Counted from the first letter of the stretch, positions 37,512 through 46,965 are shown. The stretch is DNA of 64,000 nt from Streptomyces sp. TP-A0356 (GCF_001417775.1 NZ_BBZJ01000019.1:310001-374000), one strand, 5' to 3'. Notes: generated by a model from the sequence alone, not told the origin. Numbers and translations: made by a program.

Positions 37512-38765
37512 ATGCGCAAGATACTCGTCGTCGGAGCCGGCCAGTCCGGACTCCAGCTCGCCCTCGGCCTCCAGTCACACGGGTACGAGGTCACCCTGAT
37601 GTCCAACCGGACCGCGGACGAGATCCGCACCGGCCGGGTCATGTCGACGCAGTGCATGTTCCATACGGCGCTGCAGCACGAGCGCGACCTCCAGCTGAAC
37701 TTCTGGGAGTCCCAGGCACCGAAGATCGAGGGACTCGGCGTGTCCGTCGCCGCCCCCGGCTCCTTCGACCCGGGCCCCTCGCAGCGGGCGATCGACTGGG
37801 TGGGCAGGCTCGACGGGTACGCGCAGTCCGTGGACCAGCGGGTGAAGATGGCCGGCTGGATGGAGACGTTCGCGCAGCGCGGCGGCCAGCTGGTCATCCA
37901 CGGGGCGGCGGTCTCCGACCTCGACTACTTCTCCCGCACGTACGACCTGGTGCTGGTCTCGGCGGGCAAGGGCGAGCTGGTGTCGATGTTCGGCCGAGAC
38001 GCCTCGCGCTCCCCGTACAGCGAGCCGCAGCGCGCCCTCGCGGTGGCGTACGTCCACGGCCTGGGCCCCCGCCCGGAGCACCCGGAGTTCGACGCGGTCC
38101 GCTGCAACCTGGTCCCCGGCGTCGGCGAGCTCTTCGTCATGCCGACCCTGACGACCTCCGGCCGTGCGGACATCCTCTTCTGGGAGGGCATCCCCGGCGG
38201 TCCGCTCGACGTCTTCAACGGCGTCAAGGACCCGGCCGAGCACCTCTCGCTGACCCTGGAGCTCATGGAGCGGTTCACGCCGTGGGAGTACGCGCGGGCC
38301 ACCAAGGTGGAGCTGACCGACCCGAACGGCACGCTGTCGGGACGCTACGCCCCCACCGTCCGCAACCCGATCGGCCGGCTGCCCGGCGGCGGCCTGGTGC
38401 TCGGCGTCGCCGACGTGGTCGTGGCCAACGACCCGATCACCGGCCAGGGCTCCAACTCGGCGGCCAAGTGCGCCGCCTCGTACCTCGCCTCGATCCTGGA
38501 GCACGGGGACAAGGAGTTCGACGAGGCCTGGATGCGGGGGACCTTCGACCGGTACTGGGACACGGCCCAGCACGTGACGAAGTGGACGAACGCGATGCTC
38601 GGCGTGCCGCCGGAGCACGTGCTCAACCTGATCGGTGCCGCGGGGGCGATGCAGCCGGTGGCCGACCGCTTCGCCAACGGCTTCGACAATCCGGCCGACT
38701 TCGAGAACTTCTTCTACGAGCCGGAGAAGACCGAGGCCTATCTGGCGTCGGTTGCCGGTGCCTGA
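37512..38765 (+). CDS. Styrene/indole monooxygenase-like FAD protein
   Basis: 417 aa, starting 23 bases after the GTPase stop with GAGTAGGAG upstream. The FAD-binding GxGxxG motif is at the extreme N-terminus (ILVVGAGQSGLQLALGLQSH), and the DG-like segment is GVADVVVANDPITGQGSN. The StyA family is a two-component flavoprotein oxygenase that needs a separate flavin reductase, which is not encoded here. Attachment of a monooxygenase to a conservon is known for cytochrome P450s; the substrate here is unknown. Confidence 0.88.
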   Translation: MRKILVVGAGQSGLQLALGLQSHGYEVTLMSNRTADEIRTGRVMSTQCMFHTALQHERDLQLNFWESQAPKIEGLGVSVAAPGSFDPGPSQRAIDWVGRLDGYAQSVDQRVKMAGWMETFAQRGGQLVIHGAAVSDLDYFSRTYDLVLVSAGKGELVSMFGRDASRSPYSEPQRALAVAYVHGLGPRPEHPEFDAVRCNLVPGVGELFVMPTLTTSGRADILFWEGIPGGPLDVFNGVKDPAEHLSLTLELMERFTPWEYARATKVELTDPNGTLSGRYAPTVRNPIGRLPGGGLVLGVADVVVANDPITGQGSNSAAKCAASYLASILEHGDKEFDEAWMRGTFDRYWDTAQHVTKWTNAMLGVPPEHVLNLIGAAGAMQPVADRFANGFDNPADFENFFYEPEKTEAYLASVAGA

Positions 38766-39979
38766 GCGCCGGAGCGGCCCCGGTCGTCTGTGAGCCGCGG
38801 GCCGTCCGGGCCCGACCGTGCGGTTCCCCACGCCCCTTGCGGGGCGCGGGGGCCCTCGTCCGAGCCGTTGGTGGCGCCCCGGGGAATGTTCGGTGGGGCG
38901 TACTCCCGCCGCAGTGGGAGGGCGCTCGGGTCCGGGCGTACGGCTCCCAGCACCGGGTTGGCCGCGATCGGGGACACCTTGACCGTCGTCCCCGGCCGCG
39001 GCGCCTGTACGACCATCCCGTCCCCCAGGTACAGGGCCACGTGCGTGGCCTCGGGGAAGTAGACGACGAGGTCCCCGGGGCGCAGCTCCTTCAGCGGTAC
39101 GTGCGGCAGCTGCGCCCACTGCTCCTGGCTGGTGCGCGGGATGGCCCGTCCGGCGTGCCCCCAGGCCTGCGAGGTCAGCCCCGAGCAGTCGTACGCCCTG
39201 GGGCCCTCGCCGCCCCACTCGTACGGCTTCCCGATCTGCTCGACGGCGTACCGCAGCGCCCGGTCGCCCTTCTCCGTCGGTGCCCGCTCCGGGCTGAGGG
39301 CGCCGGACGCCAGGAACGCGCGCTGCGCCGCGGCGATCCCGCCGCGCTCCCACTCGGCCAGTTGGGCGAGCTGTCCGGCGCTCAGCGAGGCGAGCAGCTG
39401 CTCGACGTCCTTCAACCGTCGCTGGACGTCGTCGCGTGCCTTCTTCTGGCGGCCGGTCAGGACGAGCTGGTCGTCCAGGGCCTTGCGCGCCGCGCGGGCC
39501 AGCCCGTCGGCGTGCCTCTCACTGCCCGTCAACTGGCGCACAGTCTCGGCCCGCCCCCGCGCCACCTGTCCCAGCACATGGCCCTCGTCGAGCGCGTGCT
39601 GCGGATCGCGGGCGAGCAGCAGGCGTACGTACGAGGAGATCTGCGTGCTGTTCCGGTACTGCTGCCGGGCGAGCCGACCGGCCTGCCCGCGGCTGATCTG
39701 CAGATCGATCCTGGCCCGGGCGAGCCGTCCGTCCAGCCGCGCCACCTCTGCCTGGCGCTTCTTCAGCTGGGCGGTGGTGGCGTTGTAGGACTCGGTGGCT
39801 CGCTCGGCCTGCCGGTAGAGCCGCTGAAGCTCCGTCAGCAGCTGAGATGTGGAACGTGTGTTCGGCTGACCGGTCCGGCCGCTGCCCGGATCGGGGGCCG
39901 CCACCGCGGGTGCCGGGACGAGCAGCGCCGAGACGGTCACCGCCGCCGTACAGACCAGACGCAGCAACATCTCTGACAT
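38738..39979 (-). CDS. Secreted NlpC/P60 peptidoglycan endopeptidase
   Basis: 413 aa. Signal peptide (LLRLVCTAAVTVSALLVPAP, cleavage after VAA), then a coiled-coil domain of about 190 residues (RLYRQAERATESYNATTAQL), then NlpC/P60 with the catalytic Cys in AYDCSGLTSQAW and His in ATHVALYLGDG. It should cleave peptide stems in peptidoglycan. The C-terminus is a Pro/Ser/Gly-rich tail whose codons overlap the convergent monooxygenase gene by 28 bases. GGAGGTGA precedes the ATG. Confidence 0.93.
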   Translation of the reverse strand: MSEMLLRLVCTAAVTVSALLVPAPAVAAPDPGSGRTGQPNTRSTSQLLTELQRLYRQAERATESYNATTAQLKKRQAEVARLDGRLARARIDLQISRGQAGRLARQQYRNSTQISSYVRLLLARDPQHALDEGHVLGQVARGRAETVRQLTGSERHADGLARAARKALDDQLVLTGRQKKARDDVQRRLKDVEQLLASLSAGQLAQLAEWERGGIAAAQRAFLASGALSPERAPTEKGDRALRYAVEQIGKPYEWGGEGPRAYDCSGLTSQAWGHAGRAIPRTSQEQWAQLPHVPLKELRPGDLVVYFPEATHVALYLGDGMVVQAPRPGTTVKVSPIAANPVLGAVRPDPSALPLRREYAPPNIPRGATNGSDEGPRAPQGAWGTARSGPDGPRLTDDRGRSGAQAPATDAR

Positions 39980-40082
39980 GTCATCACCTCCGGTGCGGGG
40001 GGTGGTCCGTCCACCTCGCACCGGCAGGATGGGATGCGTGCGACCCGGGCGCCCGCCGGATGGTCGGTTCGGCCCAGCGAGG

Positions 40083-40412
40083 TCACTCGTCGGCGGGGTC
40101 CGTGCCGGCGCCCGGCGTGGCGGCTGGCCCCGGGCGCGGTTTGGACCACGGCCACCGGGGACGGCCGCCGTCCTCCCCCTCCGGGTCGTACTCGTACCGC
40201 CAGCCCGGGTGCAGACCGAACCGTCCGCCGGGGCCCGCCTGGACGCGCCGGTAGACGAGGACGGTCGGCGGGCCGCCGACCGCGTCCGGGACCGGCACGC
40301 GGTACGTCTTCGGGGGGTGGCCGGTGAGGCCCAGCAGGACGGGCAGGACGCGCCCGTCCAGGGGGCCGCCCACGAACGGGGTGTCTTGGCTCTTCACGGC
40401 ACCAGTGTCCAT
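40083..40412 (-). CDS. Hypothetical small protein
   Basis: A 109-aa protein. The middle (FVGGPLDGRVLPVLLGLTGH, YRVPVPDAVGGPPTVLVYRR) is regular and codon bias supports coding; the C-terminus is Pro/Gly-rich and charged (EYDPEGEDGGRPRWPWSKPR). No family recognised. ATG at 40412 is chosen; a GTG at 40397 is an alternative. It lies downstream of the TetR gene on the same strand, 43 bases away. Confidence 0.6.
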   Translation of the reverse strand: MDTGAVKSQDTPFVGGPLDGRVLPVLLGLTGHPPKTYRVPVPDAVGGPPTVLVYRRVQAGPGGRFGLHPGWRYEYDPEGEDGGRPRWPWSKPRPGPAATPGAGTDPADE

Positions 40413-40455
40413 GTCACGGGCCCCGGGCCCGTCGCGCGGCACAACGGCACGGTGG

Positions 40456-41181
40456 TCACAGCAGGTGACCCGCGTCGGCGAGCACGGGCAGCACGCGCCG
40501 GACCAGCGCGCCGATCGGCCCCTCGGCGCTCTCCAGGGCCAGGGCGCCCCGGACCACGGCGGCGGTCTGTGGGTCGCGTCCCGCCCCGGCCACCAGGCAG
40601 GCCACGAACTGCTCCACGAGCCAGTCCCGCAGCTCCTCGACCGGCGGCTGCTTGTCCTCGTCGAGCCAGATGAGGGAGGCGGCCTCGACGGAGGTGATCC
40701 ACATCCGTACGGTCATCCGCAGCCGGGTCCCGGGCCTCTCGACGCCCAGATGGCTGAGGATGTGCTCGGCGGCGGCCCGCCGCACCCCGTCCACGATCGC
40801 GGTGGTGCGGGACGTCTCGACCACACTGCCGCCCTGGAGCAGGGCGCTGAAGCCGGCGTCGTGCTGGTCGACGAAGGCGAGGTAGCGGTCGAGGGCGCGG
40901 CCCAGCCGCCGGGTGAGCGGTCCGTCGGGGGGCTCCGCGAAGCAGTGCTGGAGTTCCTCGGCGGCGGAGTGCAGGGCGGCCTCGTACAGCTGCTGCTTGC
41001 CGCCGGGGAAGTAGCGGTAGACGAGGGGCCGGGAGACTCCCGCGGCCTCCGCCACGTCGTCCAGCGAGACCTCCTCGGGCGCGCGGTGCGCGAACAGGGA
41101 GAGCGCGGCGTCGAGGAGCTGGGTCCGCCGCTCCTCGACGCTGAGCCGGCGGTACGCGCGCGTGGTGGCCTCGGAGGTCAT
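40456..41181 (-). CDS. TetR family repressor
   Basis: 241 aa. The N-terminal HTH is clear: RRTQLLDAALSLFAHRAPEE, then VSLDDVAEAAGVSRPLVYRY FPGGK. The C-terminal ligand-binding domain is all helical. It follows the di-iron oxygenase gene by 96 bases on the same strand and faces its promoter region; the divergent di-iron gene pair is its likely target. Ligand unknown, possibly a fatty-acid derivative. Confidence 0.93.
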   Translation of the reverse strand: MTSEATTRAYRRLSVEERRTQLLDAALSLFAHRAPEEVSLDDVAEAAGVSRPLVYRYFPGGKQQLYEAALHSAAEELQHCFAEPPDGPLTRRLGRALDRYLAFVDQHDAGFSALLQGGSVVETSRTTAIVDGVRRAAAEHILSHLGVERPGTRLRMTVRMWITSVEAASLIWLDEDKQPPVEELRDWLVEQFVACLVAGAGRDPQTAAVVRGALALESAEGPIGALVRRVLPVLADAGHLL

Positions 41182-41277
41182 ATCCCGCAGCGTAACCGGG
41201 CCGTCCCGCGAAACGGCCACGAGCGCCGGGCCGAACGTCGGCCGCCTCACGGTGGCCGCGGGAGGCCGGGGACGCTT

Positions 41278-42207
41278 TCAGGCCAGCAGTCCCGACGACC
41301 TCCACAGCCGTCGGCCCATCCCCCGCAGTACGCCGATGTCGTCCAGGAAGTCCGTCAGCCGTTTCGCGCCCGTCTGCATGACCTCCCGGCGGTGTCCGCT
41401 CGCCCGTACCTGCGCCACGGCCTCCCGCTTGTCCAGGCCGACGTTCGTGTACACCTCGGGGTTCACGAACGCGACCGAGAACACACGTGCGAACTCGCCG
41501 GAGGTGATCCGGGTGAACTCCTGCGACCAGCGCGGGGCGGTCAGCATCTGGCGGCGCAGCTCCTCGCGCGCGTACCGGACGTGCCGGGCCTCCTCGACCA
41601 CGTGGATGCGGGTGACCCCCCGGACCAGCGGCTGCACCCGCTCGTCCGGGAAGGTCAGCCGCTGCATCCAGTCCAGGACCTCCTCACCGAGGAGGGTCGC
41701 CGTGAAGGAGCCCGGCGTCGTCGAGATCGTCTTGAAGACGCGGCCCAGGTTCTGGTGCGCCCGGCTCACCGGGTACCAGGGCGTGTCGCCGTGCGCGATC
41801 AGCCGGGCGAACATCTTGGAGTGCCGGCACTCGTCCTCGATCTCGGTCAGCGCGTAGCGCACGTGGGCGCTCGTCGCCGCTTTGTCGTAGATGTGCCGGA
41901 CCAGCAGCTGCATCAGGATGATCTCGAACCAGATGCCGAGCGAGGCGAGCGCCGCGGCCTCGTGCTGGGAGAGCAGGATCCGCTGCTCCTCGCCCATGCG
42001 CTTCCACAGCGGAGTGTCGTAGAGCGACACCAGCTCCGGCGGCCAGAACCACTTGCCGTCCTCGTAGGGCGCGTCCCAGTCCAGTTCGCTGTCAGGGTCG
42101 AAGGAGTGCTTGGCGGAGGAGTCGAGCAGTCGCTTCGCCACCTGCTCCCGGTCCTTGAGCAGGCCGAGCGCGTCGCGCAGCACCTCGGCTTCCGTCACGG
42201 TCGTCAT
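41278..42207 (-). CDS. AurF-type di-iron oxygenase
   Basis: 309 aa of the p-aminobenzoate N-oxygenase (AurF) family. Iron ligands are seen in ALTEIEDECRHSKMFARLIA (ExxxH) and in the late VTRIHVVEEARHVRYAREEL (HxxxEExxH). Members oxidise amines or hydroxylate aliphatic chains. The ATG at 42207 follows GGTGGGGACAG. It is divergent from another carboxylate-bridged di-iron protein, with a TetR gene downstream. Confidence 0.9.
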   Translation of the reverse strand: MTTVTEAEVLRDALGLLKDREQVAKRLLDSSAKHSFDPDSELDWDAPYEDGKWFWPPELVSLYDTPLWKRMGEEQRILLSQHEAAALASLGIWFEIILMQLLVRHIYDKAATSAHVRYALTEIEDECRHSKMFARLIAHGDTPWYPVSRAHQNLGRVFKTISTTPGSFTATLLGEEVLDWMQRLTFPDERVQPLVRGVTRIHVVEEARHVRYAREELRRQMLTAPRWSQEFTRITSGEFARVFSVAFVNPEVYTNVGLDKREAVAQVRASGHRREVMQTGAKRLTDFLDDIGVLRGMGRRLWRSSGLLA

Positions 42208-42343
42208 CGCTGTCCCCACCACCTCGTCGTACGGGCCGCCGTTACCGGCGGTCACGTCTTATGAGACTGCTTGTCAGCAAGGACGTCAATCCCCTGTGCC
42301 GCACTTGTTGACGCCGCGTCTACCTCGTGTGAGCGTGGGCTGT
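42208..42343. promoter_or_regulatory. Bidirectional promoter of the two di-iron genes with candidate TetR sites
   Basis: Two back-to-back -35 hexamers TTGACG are present: minus strand from CGTCAA at 42284-42289, plus strand at 42308-42313. Between the minus -35 and -10 lies CTTG-TCAG-CAAG (42270-42281), a small inverted repeat. This divergent layout suits control by the TetR protein, but the operator itself is only suggested. Confidence 0.45.
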
Positions 42344-43450
42344 ATGCCGACCCACGAGCTGTACGCCAAGGACCCGGGAGACCCGCTCTGGCAGGTGCCC
42401 GCCGGTGGCGCCGCGCGTTTCAACTGGGAGTATGACGACGGGCGCGACCGGCTGCTCGCCCTGTACCAGAAGGGCAAGGACAAGCAGTGGGACGGGCAGA
42501 AGCGGATCGACTGGGACCAGGAGGTGGACCCGTACGATCCGCTCGGCACCCCGGAAGAGGCGATGACCCTGTACGGGACGCCGTACTGGGCCAGGATGAC
42601 CGACCGGGACAAGGGCGAGCTGCGCAGGCACTACGCCTCCTGGCAGTTCAGTCAGTTCCTGCACGGCGAGCAGGGCGCGATGGTGTGCGCGGCCCGGATC
42701 GTGGAGTCCGTCCCCGACCTGGACGCGAAGTTCTACTCCGCGACCCAGACGATGGACGAGGCGCGGCACGCGGAGATCTACGCGCGCTTCCTGCACGAGA
42801 AGATGGGCATGGTCTACCCGATCAACGACAACCTCCGGTCGTTGCTCGGCGACACCCTTCGCGACTCCCGCTGGGACATGCCGTATCTCGGGATGCAGGT
42901 GCTCATCGAGGGCCTGGCGCTGGCGGCGTTCGGGATGATCCGTGACACCACGAACAAGCCGCTGCCGAAACAGATCCTGGCGTACGTCATGCAGGACGAG
43001 GCCCGGCACGTGGCCTTCGGCCGTATGGCACTGCGGGACTACTACAGGCAGCTCACGGACGCCGAACTGCGCGAGCGCGAGGAATTCGTCATCGAGGGCT
43101 GCTATCTGATGCGCGACCGGCTGCGCGGGGTGGAGGTTCTGGAGAACTTCGGCATTCCGAAGGCGGAAGCGGAGGAGTTCAGCGAGAACTCCGAATTCCT
43201 CCGGCTGTTTCGTCAGTTGCTCTTCAGCCGCATCGTCCCCTGCGTCAAGGACATCGGTCTGTGGGGCAAACGCCTGCAGCAGGCCTATGTCGACATGGGC
43301 GTCTTCGAGATGGGCGATTCGAACCTGGACCTGCTGATGGCCCAGGACGAGGAGATCGCCGAGCAGTTGGACGCGGAACGCTTCGCCGCGGAGGAGAAGG
43401 CCCGCGTCGCCGAGGTGGAGGAGACGATCGAGGCGGGGGCGGGGGGTTGA
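42344..43450 (+). CDS. Ferritin-like di-iron protein (ribonucleotide-reductase R2-like)
   Basis: 368 aa with the four-helix carboxylate di-iron core: FLHGEQGAMVCAARIVESVP (Glu), TQTMDEARHAEIYARFLHEK (ExxH), LIEGLALAAFGMI (Glu) and VMQDEARHVAFGRMALRDYY (ExxH). All six ligand positions appear present. Such R2-like or fatty-acyl desaturase/oxygenase relatives activate oxygen; the substrate is unknown. It is divergent from the AurF-type gene. A run of acidic residues ends the protein. Confidence 0.88.
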   Translation: MPTHELYAKDPGDPLWQVPAGGAARFNWEYDDGRDRLLALYQKGKDKQWDGQKRIDWDQEVDPYDPLGTPEEAMTLYGTPYWARMTDRDKGELRRHYASWQFSQFLHGEQGAMVCAARIVESVPDLDAKFYSATQTMDEARHAEIYARFLHEKMGMVYPINDNLRSLLGDTLRDSRWDMPYLGMQVLIEGLALAAFGMIRDTTNKPLPKQILAYVMQDEARHVAFGRMALRDYYRQLTDAELREREEFVIEGCYLMRDRLRGVEVLENFGIPKAEAEEFSENSEFLRLFRQLLFSRIVPCVKDIGLWGKRLQQAYVDMGVFEMGDSNLDLLMAQDEEIAEQLDAERFAAEEKARVAEVEETIEAGAGG

Positions 43451-43533
43451 GGATCGCGTCCGGGGCGGGGCGGTGGCGGCGGGTCTGCTCCTCCTGTCCC
43501 ACGCGGCCGATGGCGGCGGCACACGGCGGGGTC

Positions 43534-44022
43534 CTAGTCCTCGCGGGGCCCGTCGGAGCCCGGCGGGAACGACGCCCGGAGGGTGAAGGCGTATCGGGTC
43601 GCCCCCTGGGCGCGCAGATGCAGCAGGCGCTCCTCCGCCTCCGCCACCGTGGGGCGGTGGCCGGCGGGCACCCACCACAGGGCCGTGACCGCCTCCTGCA
43701 GGCGCTCGAACCAATCGCGGCGCCGGGCGAGCAACTCGCGGTGCTGCCCCTGGTACATGAACGCCGTAAGGGCGTCGATGTCCCGCCATGTCGACATGTT
43801 GATGATCAGCCAGTCGTCACCGAGGACGGGTACGTCCGTGGCGTTGCCGGAATCGCTCTGCAGACGCCAGACGAAGCCGTCCGAGGCGTCGGCCACCGCG
43901 TTCACGGGATCCAGCGCGTCCACGAAGTCCTTCAACTGCGGTGAGTCCAGCGGGGCCTTGAGGCGGGCGATGTTGACCTGGGCGAGCTCGTACGCGGCTG
44001 CGGGCCGATCGTTCACCGTCAT
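43534..44022 (-). CDS. DUF3291 family protein
   Basis: 162 aa of the DUF3291 dimeric alpha/beta-barrel type, related in fold to small antibiotic-synthesis monooxygenases. Landmarks: YELAQVNIARLKAPLDSPQL, VNAVADASDGFVWRLQSDSG and WWVPAGHRPTVAEAEERL. Reaction unknown. It lies 46 bases downstream of the penicillin-binding protein gene on the same strand but probably has separate function. Confidence 0.86.
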   Translation of the reverse strand: MTVNDRPAAAYELAQVNIARLKAPLDSPQLKDFVDALDPVNAVADASDGFVWRLQSDSGNATDVPVLGDDWLIINMSTWRDIDALTAFMYQGQHRELLARRRDWFERLQEAVTALWWVPAGHRPTVAEAEERLLHLRAQGATRYAFTLRASFPPGSDGPRED

Positions 44023-44068
44023 GGACCGAACGGTAGGTCGGCTGCCCGGTGCGGCGACAGCCCCCGTC

Positions 44069-45601
44069 TCAGCAGCCGGACGGCCCGCAGCGCCGCGTCC
44101 GCGGATGCCCGTTCAGCACCGCCTCCATCACCGCCTTGGCGATCGGTGCCGCGTCCCCGCCCCCGCTGATCTCCCCGCGTCGGCCCGCCGCGTTCTCCAC
44201 CACCACCGCGACCGCCACCGCCGGCTCCGGCGCGTCCTTCGCCTGCGCCCAGGAGATGAACCAGGCGTACGGATTCCCGGAGTTGCCGACGCCGTGCTGG
44301 GCCGTGCCCGTCTTGCCGCCCACCATGGCACCACGGATCGCCGCGTTCCTGCCCGTGCCCTCCGCCACGGTGTCCATCATCATCTCCCGCAGCTGCTGGG
44401 CGGTCTCCGGGGTCATCGTCCGGTGCAGGGTGCGGGGAGCGGTCGTCGAGACCGTCTCGCCGTCCCCCGCCGTCGTCCTCTCCACCAGGTACGGGGCCTT
44501 CACCTCGCCCTCGCCCGCCACCGCCGCCGCGATCATCGCCATCTGCAGCGGCGTCGCCCGGGTGTCGAACTGCCCGATGGAGGACAGCGCCAGCTGCGGC
44601 CCGTCCAGCTTCCGGTCGAACGTGCTCGGCGCCACGGGGAACGGGATCCTCAGCTTGCGGTCGTTGAACCCGAACTTCGCCGCCGTCTCCGTCATGCTCC
44701 GCAGCCCGACCTCCACGCCCAGCTTCGCGAACACCGTGTTGCACGACCACTCGAAGGCGTACCGCAACGACGCGTCCGCGCAACCGTCGACCTCGTTGGT
44801 CAGCTGGGTGCCGGTGCCGGGCAGAGGGTAGGGGTCCGGAGACGTCGTACGCGCGTCGAGGCTGGTCACCACCCCCGCGTCCAGCGCCGCCGCGGCGGTC
44901 ACCACCTTGAACGTCGAACCGGGCGGGTACGTCTGCTGGATCGCCCGGTTGAGCATCGGCCGCGCCGCGTCCCCGGTCAGCCGCTTCCAGGCCCGGGCGA
45001 CGGCCGCCCTCGACCCGGACAGCTCCGCGGGGTCGTAGGACGGCGTCGACACCAGCGCCAGGATCCGCCCGGTGGACGGTTCGATCGCGGCGACCGCGCC
45101 CGTGCGCCCGGCCAGCTGCCGGTACGCCGCCCGCTGCGCCGCCCCGTTGAGGGTGGTGACGACGTTGCCGCCGGCGTTGCGCGCCCGGGCGACGCCGTTC
45201 CACAGGTGCGGCGTCGCCAGCAGCGGGTCGGTGCCCGCGAGCAGCGCGTCGTGCGTGTTCTCCAGCTGCGTCGTCCCGTACACCTGCGAGGCGAAGCCGG
45301 TGACCGGCGCGTACAACGGACCGTCCGTGTAGGTGCGCTCGTAGCGGAACATGCCGGCCGTGTCGCGGGAGCCGGTCACCGCGCGGCCGTCGACCACGAT
45401 GTCGCCGCGTGGTGAGCTGTACCGGACGATCGCCTGCCGGCGGTTGGCGGGGTTGTCGGCGTAGCGGGAGGACTCGAGGATCTGCACCCGGCTCGCGTTC
45501 GCGAGCAGGGCGATCAGCAGCACCGCGCACAGGGCCGCCGCCCGGCGGATGGTGGGGGTCCCCCCTGGCCGGCCGAAGTGGAGATCCTGGGGAAGGCTCA
45601 C
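44069..45601 (-). CDS. Class B penicillin-binding protein (D,D-transpeptidase)
   Basis: 510 aa starting with GTG that overlaps the FtsW-like stop (GTGA). One membrane anchor (AALCAVLLIALLANASR) is followed by a dimerisation-type domain and the transpeptidase with SxxK in YPPGSTFKVV, SxN in WSCNTVF and KTG in GGKTGTAQHG. It cross-links peptidoglycan outside the membrane with its SEDS glycosyltransferase partner. Similar SEDS-PBP pairs in Streptomyces act in division or sporulation septation. The Cys-containing tail (RRCGPSGC) is unusual. Confidence 0.96.
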   Translation of the reverse strand: MSLPQDLHFGRPGGTPTIRRAAALCAVLLIALLANASRVQILESSRYADNPANRRQAIVRYSSPRGDIVVDGRAVTGSRDTAGMFRYERTYTDGPLYAPVTGFASQVYGTTQLENTHDALLAGTDPLLATPHLWNGVARARNAGGNVVTTLNGAAQRAAYRQLAGRTGAVAAIEPSTGRILALVSTPSYDPAELSGSRAAVARAWKRLTGDAARPMLNRAIQQTYPPGSTFKVVTAAAALDAGVVTSLDARTTSPDPYPLPGTGTQLTNEVDGCADASLRYAFEWSCNTVFAKLGVEVGLRSMTETAAKFGFNDRKLRIPFPVAPSTFDRKLDGPQLALSSIGQFDTRATPLQMAMIAAAVAGEGEVKAPYLVERTTAGDGETVSTTAPRTLHRTMTPETAQQLREMMMDTVAEGTGRNAAIRGAMVGGKTGTAQHGVGNSGNPYAWFISWAQAKDAPEPAVAVAVVVENAAGRRGEISGGGDAAPIAKAVMEAVLNGHPRTRRCGPSGC

Positions 45602-46965
45602 GGCGCCGCCGCCCCGTCGCACTGGCCCCGGGCCGAGTCGCTGATCCGGATCAGCAGCGCCACGATGATCCAGTTGGTGACCACCGACGAGCCGCCCTGG
45701 GCCAGGAAGGGCATCGCCATGCCGGTGAGCGGGATCAGGCCCGTCACCCCGCCCGCGATCACGAACACCTGGAGCGCGACGATCGACGCGAGCCCGATGG
45801 CGAGCAGCCGCCCGAACGGGTCCCGCAGGCCCAGGCCCGCCCGGTAGCCGCGCTCCACCAGCAGGGCGTAGATGAGGAAGAGCGCGGACAGGCCCGCGAG
45901 GCCCAGCTCCTCGCCCGCCGTCGCCAGGATGAAGTCCGACTTGACGGCGAAGCCGATGAGGATCGAGTGGCCGAGGCCGAGGCCGGTGCCGAGCGCGCCC
46001 CCGGCGGCGAACGCGAAGAGGGACTGGGCGAGCTGGTTGGGGCCGTGGCCCGCCTCGATCGACGCGAAGGGGTGCAGCCAGTCCGCGACCCTGCCGTGCA
46101 CATGCGGCTCGATCGCGCCGACGGCGAGCGCGCCGAGGAGCGCGAGCACCAGGCCGACGGCGACCCAGCCGGTGCGGCCGGTCGCGACGTACAGCAGCAC
46201 CACGAACAGTCCGAAGAACAGCAGCGAGGTCCCGAGGTCGCGCTCCAGGACCAGCACGCCGACGCTCAGCAGCCAGATCGCCACGACCGGGCCGAGGACG
46301 CGTCCGGTGGGCACGTGCAGCCGCCACACCCGGCGGCGCGTGAACGTCAGTGCATGGCGGTTGGCGGCCAGGTACCCGGCGAAGAAGACCGCCAGCAGCA
46401 CCTTCGCGAACTCGCCCGGCTGGATGGAGAACCCGGCGACCCTGAGCCAGATCCGGGCGCCGTTCACCGCCGGGAAGAAGATCGGCAGGGTCAGCAGGCC
46501 GAGGGCGGCCACCACACAGACGTAGGTGTAGCGCTGGAGCACCCGGTGGTGGCGCAGCAGCACCACGACGGCGATGAACAGGGCCACGCCGATCGTCGAC
46601 CAGTACAGCTGGGTGGGGGCCGCCCGGTCGCCCGGGGTCTCGAGGTCGAGTCGGTAGATCAGCACCAGGCCCACCCCGTTGAGCAGCACGGCGATGGGCA
46701 GCAGCAGGGGATCGGCGTACGGGGCCCGCAGGCGCACCGCGCAGTGCGCGAGCAGCGCGAGCACGCCCAGCCCGGCCCCGTAGCGGGCCGCACCGGGCGG
46801 GACGGTGCCGTTCTTCGCGAGTCCCACGGCGCAGTAGCCGTACACGGAGAGCAGGACGGCGAGGAGGATGAGGGCGAACTCGATGCCACGGCGCCGGGGC
46901 AGGCCCAGGGCGGGAGCGGGGGCGTCCGCCGCCCGCGTCGGTCCTGGCATTCCGGGCTGGATCAT
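45598..46965 (-). CDS. FtsW/RodA/SpoVE family SEDS glycosyltransferase
   Basis: 455 aa with about ten to twelve membrane helices. Conserved SEDS features include IQPGEFAKVLLAVFFAGYLA, VLERDLGTSLLFFGLFVVLL and GPNQLAQSLFAFAAGGALGT, plus the late PLTGMAMPFLAQGGSSVVTN. It polymerises lipid II glycan chains and functions with the coupled class B PBP. The initiation ATG at 46965 is the first in frame. Confidence 0.96.
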   Translation of the reverse strand: MIQPGMPGPTRAADAPAPALGLPRRRGIEFALILLAVLLSVYGYCAVGLAKNGTVPPGAARYGAGLGVLALLAHCAVRLRAPYADPLLLPIAVLLNGVGLVLIYRLDLETPGDRAAPTQLYWSTIGVALFIAVVVLLRHHRVLQRYTYVCVVAALGLLTLPIFFPAVNGARIWLRVAGFSIQPGEFAKVLLAVFFAGYLAANRHALTFTRRRVWRLHVPTGRVLGPVVAIWLLSVGVLVLERDLGTSLLFFGLFVVLLYVATGRTGWVAVGLVLALLGALAVGAIEPHVHGRVADWLHPFASIEAGHGPNQLAQSLFAFAAGGALGTGLGLGHSILIGFAVKSDFILATAGEELGLAGLSALFLIYALLVERGYRAGLGLRDPFGRLLAIGLASIVALQVFVIAGGVTGLIPLTGMAMPFLAQGGSSVVTNWIIVALLIRISDSARGQCDGAAAP

